Of a stretch of 64,000 bases of DNA, positions 1 to 12,500 are shown piece after piece. The stretch covers positions 5,845,501-5,909,500 of the forward strand of contig NC_065414.1 in NCBI RefSeq assembly GCF_024362695.1, read 5' to 3'. Positions within the stretch are counted from its first letter, which is position 1; each line of letters starts with the position of its first letter. The stretch comes from Pectinophora gossypiella (taxonomy: Eukaryota > Arthropoda > Insecta > Lepidoptera > Gelechiidae). Under the pieces are notes generated by a model. The model did no database searches, had not been told where the DNA came from, and saw only the letters and a list, made by a program, of their open reading frames with translations. Both the position numbers and the translations under genes were made by a program.

Positions 1-115
1 CGAGAAATGCGGGTTAGGTCAGACAATCAGTAAAAATCAGGGCCAAATCTTCAGATTAGGTAAGCCGATCCTGTGAAGAACGGGATACCGGAGATGATGG
101 TGTATTATACACCTT
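1..115 (+). mobile_element. SINE-C tail
   Basis: cgagaaatgcgggttaggtc, aaatcttcagattaggtaag and ggataccggagatgatgg match the 3' part of the copy at 14854. Remaining DNA to 337 is AT-rich intron with nothing seen. Confidence 0.65.
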
Positions 116-337
116 GATGTTAGTCACAAGAGATACTGGTAGGTTAAATTAATAGTGACTAGTCTGTGAAAAAGCAATCGCTTATTAAGCTTGACATGTC
201 ACATAGTAAAATTTTCGTATTTCTTCTGCTTTTTAATGATTTTGATATTAAAGAACAGAAAAGTAGACGTTTTATAACACAAAAACAGACTATTACTTAA
301 AAGAAAATAAGATTCTAACTACCCAATTATCTTTTAG

Positions 338-518
338 AGGCGACCTACACGTACGAGAGGTTCGACTTAGACGCGACGCTGATAGCCAAGTGCCGGAGTC
401 GCGGGCGAAGCGGCGCTGTGCAGGCATTGCCGGCCGCTGCGCTCGCTTCGGCTGAATCATTGGCTGATGCTTCGCCTATGGCAAGACGAACGAAGCAGGA
501 GATTGCTGCTGCGCAAAG
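338..518 (+). CDS. Crag: Crag exon (first one visible)
   Basis: Open from a cttttag acceptor to a gtgagt donor; reads ATYTYERFDLDATLIAKCRS and ends EIAAAQ plus AG. The two leftover bases join the A that opens the exon at 11618. Alanine- and arginine-rich. The call rests on phase and position rather than on a family motif. A decayed partial copy follows at 552-643. Confidence 0.72.
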
Positions 519-3500
519 GTGAGTCATGTTTCTAAACATTGCAAGCATATTATGACGCTGATAACCCAGTCGGGTGATGTGGTACGGTGCGGGCGGTACC
601 GGCCGCTGCGCTCGCTTCGGTGGAGATGAACGAAGCAGGAAATTCTAAGAACTTTCTTGTATTTTCCGGTAATGGTTAGAACAACAAGAGAGGGAAAGGC
701 AAAAAAATGCAGTTTAAGGCACGTTTATTTCTTGACATTATATTTTGATTCATTTAATATAATATAATGACAATTACATTCAGTAACTTCTTTCGACAAA
801 CTTGACGTAAATAGGCTTAGTGCATCTGAGTACAAGGTCTGCTGAGAACTCGAGGTCCTCCGGTGTAGTTACAGGGAGCAGCTCGAACTTGCGTAACAAC
901 GCTGACACACATGACTTCAGTTCTAATGTTGCGAATCTTTGACCTGGAAAAGATAAATAGTACATCCTCCTGTCAACCTTCCACGCGCCAAAGGATCCTT
1001 GTCGGTCTATACTACTGGGCACAGGCTTCCCCTCAATAAACCAGATAGTGTATCCATACACTTCATTAGTATACTCAGTTCTATGCAGCTGAGCATATTG
1101 TCGCCTTAAAACCACGCCCCGCGTCAGAGCAACTGCACCGCGCGCGGTTCAAATTATAATCAACGCTCTCGATATATTCAGGGCTGAAAATCACACCTGG
1201 ATGTGATTTTTCAAAAAGCTGCTATGCCACGATATATTTCTATATATCGCACATCATTGTGCTTGATTATAAAACAGAGTTTTTATCTTACCAATACAAT
1301 TTCTCGGTCCCGCACTAAAGGGCAGATAGGCGTAAGCATGACGCCCAACACTATTTTCGGGTAGAAAACGGTCAGGATCAAACTTGTTAGGGTTCTTGTA
1401 CAAATCCTCACGACGGTGCAAGTCAAATATGTGGATATGACATAAGGTTCCAGCTGGGACCTTATAGCCACCTGTGAACAGATATTAAAGGGGGTAGTGA
1501 TTACTACTATAATGTGAAATATTTTTTCTTTTGAATACCTACTTGTTTAAAAAGTACATCTTGTCAACCATCCACGCGCCAAAAGATCCTTCTTTCAGTT
1601 CATTCAGTTCGCGCCAAAAAATCCTTCTTTCAGATCAGTTTGTTTTCTTTTTGGTGGTGATGACATTTGCATGCCGAATTGTTAAGCGAAACATGTATTT
1701 TACTGATATACAACTGATTTTGTCAACTTATTCACCATGATTGGTAAATACTCGTAGTTTGACTAGCTTGTTATCATATTCCAGTTGATAACAAACACAT
1801 AACAAACGTACTGATACAGGGGACATACAAAACTGAGCACGTGGTATCACTTCAACCCATCAGAAGATATTGCGGTAATTAACATGAAAAATACTCATAA
1901 ACTTGATTAACTTACTTAACACGACGTCTTCACTAAGTGTCCTTCCTATAAAAGGCACTGGGGGGTACAACCGTAAGGTCTCTTTGATACAACAATCCAT
2001 ATATTTCAAAGCGTTCAAGTCTTCCACTTTAGCTTCTCTATCGGAATCGCCGAAAACTTCGTTCAGTTCAGCTACAATTTTATCCTGTAATACATAATTC
2101 GGAGTTCTAAATTGGTTTATTTTGGTGTCTCCACCTTGGTATCATAGAATACAGAGTGTTAGTGTAATATCAAGTGCAATATTCGTGCCTACGCTCTAGT
2201 TTAATTGTAAACCTTATGGAATCCAATTTCGAAATATTGTTAAGAAAATATTTAATATATGTTTCATCTGATTTTGGGAGTTTCTCTCTGGTCCTTTTTC
2301 TTAATTTACATTGACAATGTCTGACGTCAATGAAATACGCGTACCTGAATGTCCTTGTGGTTCGCGAGCAGCATTAGACAATAATTCAACCCAGCAGCCG
2401 TAGTGTCATGACCCTGTCACAAATAATGTTAGCTATTACATTAACGTTAGCAGAAGCGTGGTTGGAGTATGTTCCATACCCCCTCCGGTTGATTGAGGGG
2501 AGGCCTATGCTCAGCAGTGGGACGTATCTAGGCTATTTATGTTATGTTTTCTTTTAACTTTCAGCTTGATTTACATAGTTTTAGTTGCTGACTTGTTCAC
2601 TGTAAAGGGTTAATTACAATTTAGATTTTTCAAAACAAACGTCAATGTAAGAAAAGTTTCGAGTGTAACCTCAAAAGCATACTAACCTCAAAAGTGAATG
2701 TATCAACTTCTTCCTGTATGCCATTAGCGTCGATCACACCATCTTTCTCAGCTGATATCATCAAGTCTAGCATTGCAATCTTCTTCTTTTTACTGCCCAC
2801 AAATACTTCATCGTCATCTTCCAAGCTTTCAGAAAAATCAATCCCGTGTTTCTCAACGTATTCCCTCCTCTCTTTAATAATCCTCTTTGTGAAAGAGAAT
2901 ACTGTTTCTAAGTTTTGCCAGAAGATCTTACCGATGGAGGAGAAGTTGAAAATTAAATTGGGAATGTAGTAGATTCTTGCCATTCTAAGGGTACAACATC
3001 TTGCGACTTGGCTCACGGCGTTTTTGTACACTTGTCCTGCGTTAGTCGTGTCATCATCGAGGCGAGTGCCCATTGCCGTTTCTATAATAAGTAGTTACAT
3101 AATGCCATGGCATTGCAGGCTGGTGCTATTATTATAGCACATAAGTGCTATTATGATAGCATATAGGTGCTATTATAATAGCGCCAGCCAGCAATGCCAT
3201 GGGATCGTAGCGGTTAACAATGATCGGATATTAGGTATGACGAAGCGCAGTATTTGATGCGCCACAACCAGTCTTCGCGATTTATTGTTGCGACCAAATT
3301 AGACAAGTTGACTTTTTCACATATGGAGATAGAGAAAAATAATCATTATTCATGATTATTTGATTATCTCTCTATCTCTATACTCCGAATCCGACTTCAA
3401 GTACTCTTGATCTGGCCTTTCTTCAAAACGTCCTATGTGTATATTTGCTATTAAATAAATGTGTTTAAATTATTAGTAAGAGTAGTACTTGTACTTACCA

Positions 3501-6500
3501 CAAATAGCACCAAGTGTATAATCAGATAGGACAGGGACAACATTAACACTATCTCCTTGTGTTTTCTGCAACCTTGCCACCAAACGCTGACTGTTCTCTT
3601 CCATTACTGATAAGAATTTCTTTAAAATGTTGAAGTGAAATGCCGGCGTCAGAATCTTTCGCCGATGCATCCATTTTGCTCCTGAAATCATTTTAGCTTA
3701 TTCATTTTTGGTTGGTGGGCTAGGCTAATAATTGTTGGCATCAAAAATTTACTTTTAAAAGGTACTGAAATGAGGGTTAAAAAGGCTACACTAAAAGCAA
3801 TTCATCTAAAAATCAATAGGAATTACAATTTGCCATTTGCGCATAAAAAAATGCCCACTAATTGCCTCATTGTCGTCTTTAGCCTCCCTGACCCATTTAT
3901 GTGTTTATGTGGAAGTTAAGTACTAGAGTTGAACGTAGAGTTCTCAATGCTGTTATAGATAGCATATTATACTCTTTAAGTCGTATGGCTTTGGACAGAA
4001 GCGTCTAGAAGAGCTCGATTCAAAACGCGACGAGCTGAAGGCCTAACCACTTGCGGCCATAGCCTACAATTATATCGGAGGTGTGCTGACGTGCAGTGAA
4101 TATGTCTGGAAGGATATATACAGGGTGTTAGTGACACCGTAACGAATACTGAGGGGGATGGTTCAGACCATGATTCTGAGTTGATATCAAGTGGAATTTT
4201 CTGTCGGAAAATTCATGAAAATTTGAGGTGTTTTTTTTTATAATTTCCAGTTTCATACTTTTGCGACGGGAAATTTCACATGATATCGACACAGAATCGT
4301 AGTCTGAATCATCCCTCAAAGTTTTCGTTACGATGTCACTAGCACCTGTATATGTATATATATACATACTCTAAGTAATATTTCTATTATTTATTTAGAT
4401 TTGTATTACCTTTACTCAACAGTAAGCCTTCTCTTAACCAAGGATTCAATAATAAGTATATGTCACTCTTTTCCGTGTTCTTTGCCCCTGAAATCACTAT
4501 CTGTAAAATTGAGTATTAATTAGGTCAAGATGTTGTGGTCAGTATAAACGGATAGCTTATTGATTTGGAACGTAGGCACGTGCATAGTCATATAGATAGA
4601 TAGATAGATAGATAGAATAGCCTTTATTATGAACTTATTTTAATAAGTGCATAGTCATATAATGATCAAAAAATCAGAATCATTTATTCAACGTAATTAT
4701 TATAGATATTATCATTTTTGAATCTACGTCATTTCGCAAGGTGTTAGGTATCGCTGAGGAGAAGAAATGACAAGCAACTGCAACAGCAACACATCTTTTA
4801 AATCAATGTAGGTATACATTACGAGTTATTTAATAACTAGAGGAACATATTTCATACCAGCCATGTTACGAGTTATTTAATAACTAGAGGAACATATTTC
4901 ATACCAGCCATTTCTATGATTTAGGTAATCATTAATCTTATAATAAGTATTTTTACATATTTATTATCTGCTGGACTGGGAATAGAAATAGCATAGAATA
5001 AGTTCGGTTTTATATCTTCCGAACATGTAATAAAAGTTGACTATATTGTTATGCTCCCTCTGACGTGGTGGACTATCTAACACACCCAGGACACTCCATA
5101 GAAAAAGCTCATTCTTACCGTGTGCTGCCTTCCCCGTAAATGCGAGCAAGAGAATCCACGCGCTCTCTCCTTAGCGACTTACGGTCGTTTAGACTAAACT
5201 AAGACACAGAAGTTAATCTAGCTCTTGCCCGCATGAGTCGGTGCGGGTCGGAGAATCACCATTGTATCACAACATCAGCCCATTAACGTCCCCACTGCTG
5301 GGGCACGGGCCTTCCCTATAGATGGATAGGGAGATCTGACCTTAAACCATCACGCGGGCCCAGTGCGGATTGATGGTTATTAGCGACTGCTAATGCAGCC
5401 GGGACCAACGGCTTAACGTGCCTTCCGAAGCATGGAGGAGCTCGAGACGAAAACTTTTTTTTTGTGGTCACCCATCCTATGACGGGCCTTTGCGAAAGTT
5501 GTATACATTGTATACATAGTTTTATTTATTTATTCTATGATATTAAGACGATGAGTTGATAATATGTTACATTTTTAATTAGCGGCACGCTATGGTGCCG
5601 TTTTGACATGGTAATAAAGTACAGTAATTCGCTTCGTCAATACATTTATAAATTAATAATACGAGACTTTGTGAGTGAGACGGGACAAACTTCATCGTAA
5701 CGTGTCACTAGTTTAGTTCGTCATAAATTCATAATCCACCTTGTGATGGAAAATTCCCCTTCAATTAGCCATATGACTTCGTATGGGTGATAGTGACATC
5801 GTAACGAATACCTACTGAGGGGGAGGATTCAGACCATGAATGTGAGTTGATATCAAGTGGAATATTTTGTCGGAAAATTCATGAAAATTATTGTGATTTT
5901 TTTAATATCAACTCTGAATCGTGGTCTAACATCATCCTTCAAAGTTTTCATTACGATGTTACTACCAGCCTGTATAGTATACCCTATAGTAGTAATTATA
6001 GTATAGCCCTGCCCACCCCGGTGTAAGAAATTGACAAACACGATATATCTGTGCAGCGTACCTCAATATCTTCCGGGTTATAAAGATTGATCGTTGTCAT
6101 CATCATAGCATACCATCCGTATATACCATTGAATTGGCTTGCATAACCTCTTACCAACTTGAAGAGTCCGACTGAAATTGTTATATTATTAGTTTCCCTT
6201 ACTTATATTTTATTTATTATTCAGTGTTAGAACTCGCTTCTTGTTATGACTATTTAAATCAGTGTAATAACATTATTGCAGTATAAGCTTATCTGTTAAT
6301 TAAAATTATATTAAACATTTTAAGCACGTCTAGGGCAATGTGCTGAAGGTTTATTCTTGCAACTACTTTTCCTCAGCTATATACATTGAGAAGCTGCAGT
6401 AGTTTTAGGCGGGTAAGACGTTCGACAAAAAAAAATAACGATTCAAAGTTACCTACTGATTAAAGACATTTTTGTGTTAGTAATACCTAATTTAAAAGTT

Positions 6501-9500
6501 TACACTAGATAAAAGATTTTCAATGTTATATTTAGAATTTTTATGCTAAAGAATGTCGTAAATAATAATATTAATTGCATAAGTACATAGCAATGCTCAT
6601 TTTAATTTTTGATCTTCGAAATTTTACAATTATTAAGTTAATAAATACCTGGATTTTGAATGAGTTCTATCCCATTTCCGAACAAAAAGTTCGGTTTCGG
6701 CGTCTGTACTTTTCTAACATGTCGTGCATTGTATTTGAACAACAAATCAAGAGCGCACAGGAATAAAACTATTGACAGCAAATAAACAAACATCGTGCAC
6801 TCACACGTTGGATAACCAAAGAACACTAAACCAGAAAAAAGAAACAAAAAAATGACGTATAAACGTATATTTAAATCTTTTGGCAAAAAATACAGAAACA
6901 TGTTTTGGCGCGCACAGACGACAGTATTTATTAGATTGCCTTATAGGAACTACTAGGTAAGAACCTGTGTTCGACCGTAAACTGGTTCTTGAAAACTTAT
7001 TATAGATTTATAACAGATTGTATAAAGACACAGACGTAAAATGTAGCGGTGTGTGGTGAGGTAGTGCTGTGTGTATGTATTTTATAATAGACTAAAAGAC
7101 AACATGGTCAAACAAAATACTTTTCGAAACGTGTAGTTAAATAATTTGGCATTTCGAAAATAAAACTGTGACGTCATCAATACTCATGATTGAACGTCGT
7201 TCTGATTATTATGTAATTCATAATTAAAAATCGTAAATCAGTCAAACATTTTAGACAAGCTTAAAAAAATATATAGATAAATTATATAAAGATATTGATT
7301 CATTATATCTTTAATTGAGTAACGTAACTTATTATGATTTTGCAAGAACGATCCGTTATGCCATTAGCATAATACAGCGATTACATTGATATCATTTTAA
7401 ATAATAACAACAATAATCCAAAGGTCATACTAGTACAGAAGAAATAATCAACTAAAATATACAGCTATAACTTTGTGACTCCGTCCCTGTTCATTTCGAA
7501 TATTCCGCTAAGCACGTTGTATTCCCACCTTTCCCGGGCTGATTTCCCGGATTAAAAACATTCTATATCCTGCCTGGATTGGGTTATCTCCAGTCCGAAT
7601 TTTGCGTGCACTTTGGTTATCGTTGGTCCCATTTTTTTCTCATCCCTTTTTCATCCGATTAATGATTTCCGACATAAAAACTATTTACATTTTCTACTCT
7701 GGGTCACAAGCTGTCTCCTTCTCAAATTTCATGTCCATCGATTCAGCTGTTTAAGCGCGACAGACAGTCATGCTTTTGCTTTTTTTTATTCCTCTAGTTA
7801 CTAAATAACTTGTAATGTATACCTACATTGATTTAGAAGATGTGTTGCTGTTGCAGTTTCTTGTCATTTCTTCTCCTCAGCCATAACACCTTGCGAAATT
7901 CAAAAATGTTACATTAACCTTCAAAAATTTATCCATAATTAATAAAATTTATGTAGGTATGGAATTATGGATTAAATATGTGGTCTGCTGGTTTGAACGG
8001 TCTTTTTTGTAAACGTCGACCTATCGCCTAATTCTATTCAAAACAACAACAAACATAATATAGCAACACGTTTTGTCGTAGCATTGTTTTTTTTAGATGA
8101 ATTGATTCAATGTATTCCATAGTCTCTGCTTACCTCATAAACAGACACCACAGGAACAAACAATCATAACACGTAATCAAACAACTTACACAAGAGAGTA
8201 CAAATAAATACAGTAAATAAATTGTAATTGGGTGTATGGACTGGTCAATAATGGTGGTGGTGTCCTTTATAAAAGGGCTTCATTCAGAATAAGCCTGATT
8301 AAGAGCATGAGAATTTTGTTAAGCGTACCTCGATATCTTTCGGGGTATATATATTAACCGTTGTCATCATCATAGCATACCATCCGTATATACCGTTGAA
8401 TTGTCTTGCATAACTTCTTGCCAAATTGAAGAGTTCGACTGAAAAAATATTATTATTAGTTCCCCTGAATGAGAGAGATGAGTCAGAATCAGAATCAGAA
8501 TCAGAATCAGACATTTATTTGTAGATATGGGTACATTAAGTTGGTAAGAGTAGGTACAGTTAATAAAGTATCTCCACATCTTGCCATGTTGGCGTACAAA
8601 GTCCATGTTGGAGTCAAGAGATCCTTTTTGGGTTTTTCGTCCAAACATTTTGAGCGCAAGTAACATTTTCTTACATCATTTCTAAATCCCATGGGTTTAA
8701 CCACTTTTACTTAAACAGATTGAATAACTCATGATATTATTAATTTACACTACTTATCATGCACATTATAACATTTCGTTAAGATATAAACCAATGTTTA
8801 TGTTTAAGCCAATTACAAGTGTACACAACATTCATCATAAAAAACAACTTCTAGATAGAGGTTTTAGAAATCTAATATAGGAGAATTCCTATCGTGTGGG
8901 TTAAGAGGTCGATTGCCAACCTCAGCAATTCTGGAGTCAGGGTTATTATTGAGCCGCCAAAGGCCCCTGACATGGCTCATGTAAAGACCACGTACTTACA
9001 TCAGTAAGTAGTAACCCGGACCAACGGCTTACGTGCCTTCCAAAACATGAATCATCTTACTTTCGGACAATTACCTGCCTGTAATGTCCTAGCCAAACTA
9101 GGGAGTACAAGGTGATTCTTGTGATATGTCCCCACCAGGATTTAAACCCGGGACTTCCGGATCGTGAGCCCAACGCTCAACCACTGGATCACTTTCAGAT
9201 TGATCTACTATCTATTATAAGTTTCTTGATTTTATTTGTACATCATTTTTTTTACGGAATTGTATACATTGATGTAAGCCAAGGAAACCAAAGGAATGTT
9301 TAACATTATTAAGTTTTAAAAATACCTGGGTTTTTAATGAGTTCTATCCCATTTCCGAAGAAAAAGTCCTGTTTCGGCGTCTGTATTTTTCTAACATGTC
9401 GTGCATTGTATTTGAACAACAAATCAAGAGCGCACAGGAATAAAACTATTAACAGCAAATAAACGAGCATCGCGGAGTCTTGACGCTTCAGATGACCAGA

Positions 9501-12500
9501 GAGCACTGAACTAGGGAGATAGTAGGTATGTTATGCAGCTATTTTCGTATAAGCTATCACTTTAAATAATAACACAACAAATAATAATACTAGACATAAC
9601 AAATTATCAACTAAAATATAGAGTATGTTCACGCCCGCAAATTTCGGACAACGCACGCAACAGTACATCGATCTATCTCTTATTTCTATTAGAATGATTA
9701 CAAAATATTGTATTTGCGAATAAGATAACGTTAATCATGTTTTGTAGCTGAACTCCTTATATAAACGATATTTTTATCATTTTCAATTACGCAATTTAAT
9801 TCTACCTACATTCTACCGATTTAAATTCTTATTAGCGTTAGCGCACAAGATAGACATATCTGGTGTTAGTCGAATTGTCTTTTTTGTCTTTTAATTGTTT
9901 TTAATTTATTATTTATATAGTTTGTTTGGTTTCCTTTACGGTAAATGCTAAGTACACATGTAATTGGCAAGCATATATACCATATTATTCTTTTTATAAT
10001 GTTGTCTATAAAAGTTTATATGTCTTGTATGTGTAGATACGTAAATAAATACATATATCCTGTTATGTGTACAATAAACTTGTTATAGCAAATTAATAAA
10101 GAATTTTGTATTTATTACAAGGTACTATTTATGCTGTATTATTTTCAAACAATAGAGATCTAGTCATTAAAATAATACATATTATAAATAGTCAGTTTTC
10201 TGTCACCTTTTGTTAGTTGTGTATTTCGTTGCTGACCTTGTTTACCGACTGACTTATCTGTTACTTTTTTGTAAAGAGATTTGCGTCTTATTGACTATAT
10301 TATAAAGGTTCAATTCAGTCGTTAGTACAGTCAATGACGATTTTATAATGTATACCTAAGTATACAAAATCATAAGTGATTCTATTATTAATGTTGATTA
10401 TAAATTTATCTTAATTGTTGTTTTCACTAACGTAGTTGGCTCGACCATTATAGACGGCGATACGGCTCACTACCTATCGCGTTGGTCTAACAGAAAGCTC
10501 GGTGAGGCGTGGATACTTAGTTCCGATAGATGTACCTCTGACTACTCCAATATGAATATAGTCGTGATCTTATGTTATGTTATAAGTGATTCAATTCTTT
10601 ATTGTACACAAACAAAACAAAACAAAAACAACGAATAGATCTATCAAAAGGTCTGCTTATTGTAAAACAGGGGATTTAAAGGGCCACATCAAAGCAATTA
10701 ATCTAAAAAGCAAAATTGTTATATTTGACAGTTTAAAGAAAAGAAGTAACTGATTTGAGTAGTTGGAAACTACCCTATTCATCTGGTGTAATTACGATAC
10801 AATGCGTCGCTCACTTTCAATGTACTATACATACCCATAACTGCTTGTATGTATACAATAATATGATGATCGGTACAGTACAAAGTACCACAGTAGTCTG
10901 TAATAAAGTTCAATACTAATTTTGGAACACTACATTTTAGCTTTCTGTTCTTTGTTAGGAGTAAAGAGATTAATAATGGAATGCATTCAATGTTCAAAAG
11001 CTTATCAACTTGTGTGTGTCGTATTAGCTGACTAAGATTGTGTCTATACCAATATAAAAGACGAGACGCATACCTATCATCATAATTTATCTTAAGACTT
11101 TGTATCAAAACTTGTCTTCTGATTACTTATGGATGTACGTACGGATGGACGTACTTGTATGGCTACTGTACATGACATCGTAACGAAAACTAAGGGGAAT
11201 GATTCAGCTCACTATTCTGAGTTAATATCAAGTGGTATTTTCCGTCGCAAAAGTATAGAAATTAAAATAATTTTAAAAATCAAAAAATCATGGTTTACGC
11301 TTTGGAAAAGAATCGTGGTCTGGATCATCCCCCTCAGTATTCGTTACGATGTCACTAACATTATAATATATCCACATAACGTAGCAAAACGCCTATACAG
11401 GCGCAGACACTGGCCAGATAAACTAGATATAGGTTGTGAGGTGGATTACGAACCTCGTCAACCCTGGCGTCAGAGTTATTTATTTATTTATTTATGAGTG
11501 TATTAGTGGAGTGTATGGGTGTATTTTATTTATTTTATTTTTTTTGAGTTGTTATGTATCTCGTCATAAATAAGATTGAAAATCTTATTTAAATCTTATA
11601 TCTATTTCCTTCCCTAGATTGGCGCGCAAAGCAAGTTTGTCTCCGGAAGCCTGGGCGAAGTGTCTCCTAGGCGCGTGCTACTCGCTGTACTTTCTAGCGT
11701 TGCCGTGCAGAATTATGCTTAATCGCGGGAAAGAACACGCTACATTGAGAGAAGCGTTTGAGCTGTTAGAACGAGCCACCAAGTTGCGAGTGCCTTGTGA
11801 TGAAGTAAGTGTCTTATAGCGTCACCTCATAAACATAACATAGACAGCCTACATACGCCCCACTGCTGGGCCCAGGCGCCCCCTCCATCAACTGGAGGGG
11901 GTATGGAGCATACTCCACCACACTGCTCCACTGCAGGTTTGTGGAGGTGTTTTACGGCTAATAGCCAGGATCGGCTTAACGTGCTCTCCAAAGCACAGAA
12001 CCACCATACTATTTCGGACAATAAAGTGATTCAAGCCTGTCATGTCCTTACGAGACAAAGAAAGTCTCACACACATTGTCCTTGAAGACTTTAATGAGAG
12101 TGGAAGAATCGAAACGTGTTAGGATGAGGGAATTCCGTGGCCTCTGCCTACCCCAACGGGAAATATGCGTGATCTTGTTTATGTTATATTATTTTAAACT
12201 TAAGTATTTTATATACGTTCATAAAATACTTAAGTTTAAAATAATATTCAACAGCCAATAACAATATTGGCATTTGTGTATTTAATCATTATAACATTTT
12301 GTTATCATATCTCTAAGGTCCCCAAATAAAAGGAATGTAAAATAACTCCATTTTTTATTTGCCAGGTATGCTACCGCGTGATGATGCAGCTATGCGGCGT
12401 GCACTCCCTACCGGTGTTGGCAGTGCGACTCTTGTTCCTGATGAAACGAGCCGGCTTGCAACCCAATGCCCTGACCTATGGTTATTACAACCGATGCGTG

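Larger units (their letters stand above)
6794..8328 (-). other. upstream region of P450 exon 1A; no exons 3-9 of a second copy
   Basis: Between the two exon pairs I find no second set of C-helix, I-helix or haem exons. About 7391-7464 resembles the sequence just upstream of exon 1B (9551-9625, both with tttaaataataacaa and atcaactaaaatata), so the duplication included 5' flanking DNA. The rest is AT-rich with a dispersed repeat at 7815-7960. Confidence 0.6.
9626..11617. other. Crag intron between the P450 and the next Crag exon
   Basis: AT-rich, no supported gene. Holds a dispersed repeat at about 10430-10575 (ttggctcgacc, gaaagctcggtgaggcgtgg, tatgttatgttat tail), MITE-2 remnants near 10665-10720, a MITE-4 end at 10752-10785 and MITE-1 copy 3 at 11169-11361. 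Confidence 0.6.

Noticed and set aside
944..1115. Extension of the last P450 exon through the intron as one open frame
   Set aside because: The in-phase join at 943 restores the haem loop exactly; the extension has no P450 features.
4410..4487. Shorter version of P450 exon 3 using the inner ttcag
   Set aside because: It loses IVIS and leaves exon 2 out of phase; the acceptor at 4501 fits.
10779..11108. 109-codon open frame on the - strand
   Set aside because: AT-rich intron, no family resemblance, no splice context and no neighbouring homologous exon; treated as chance.
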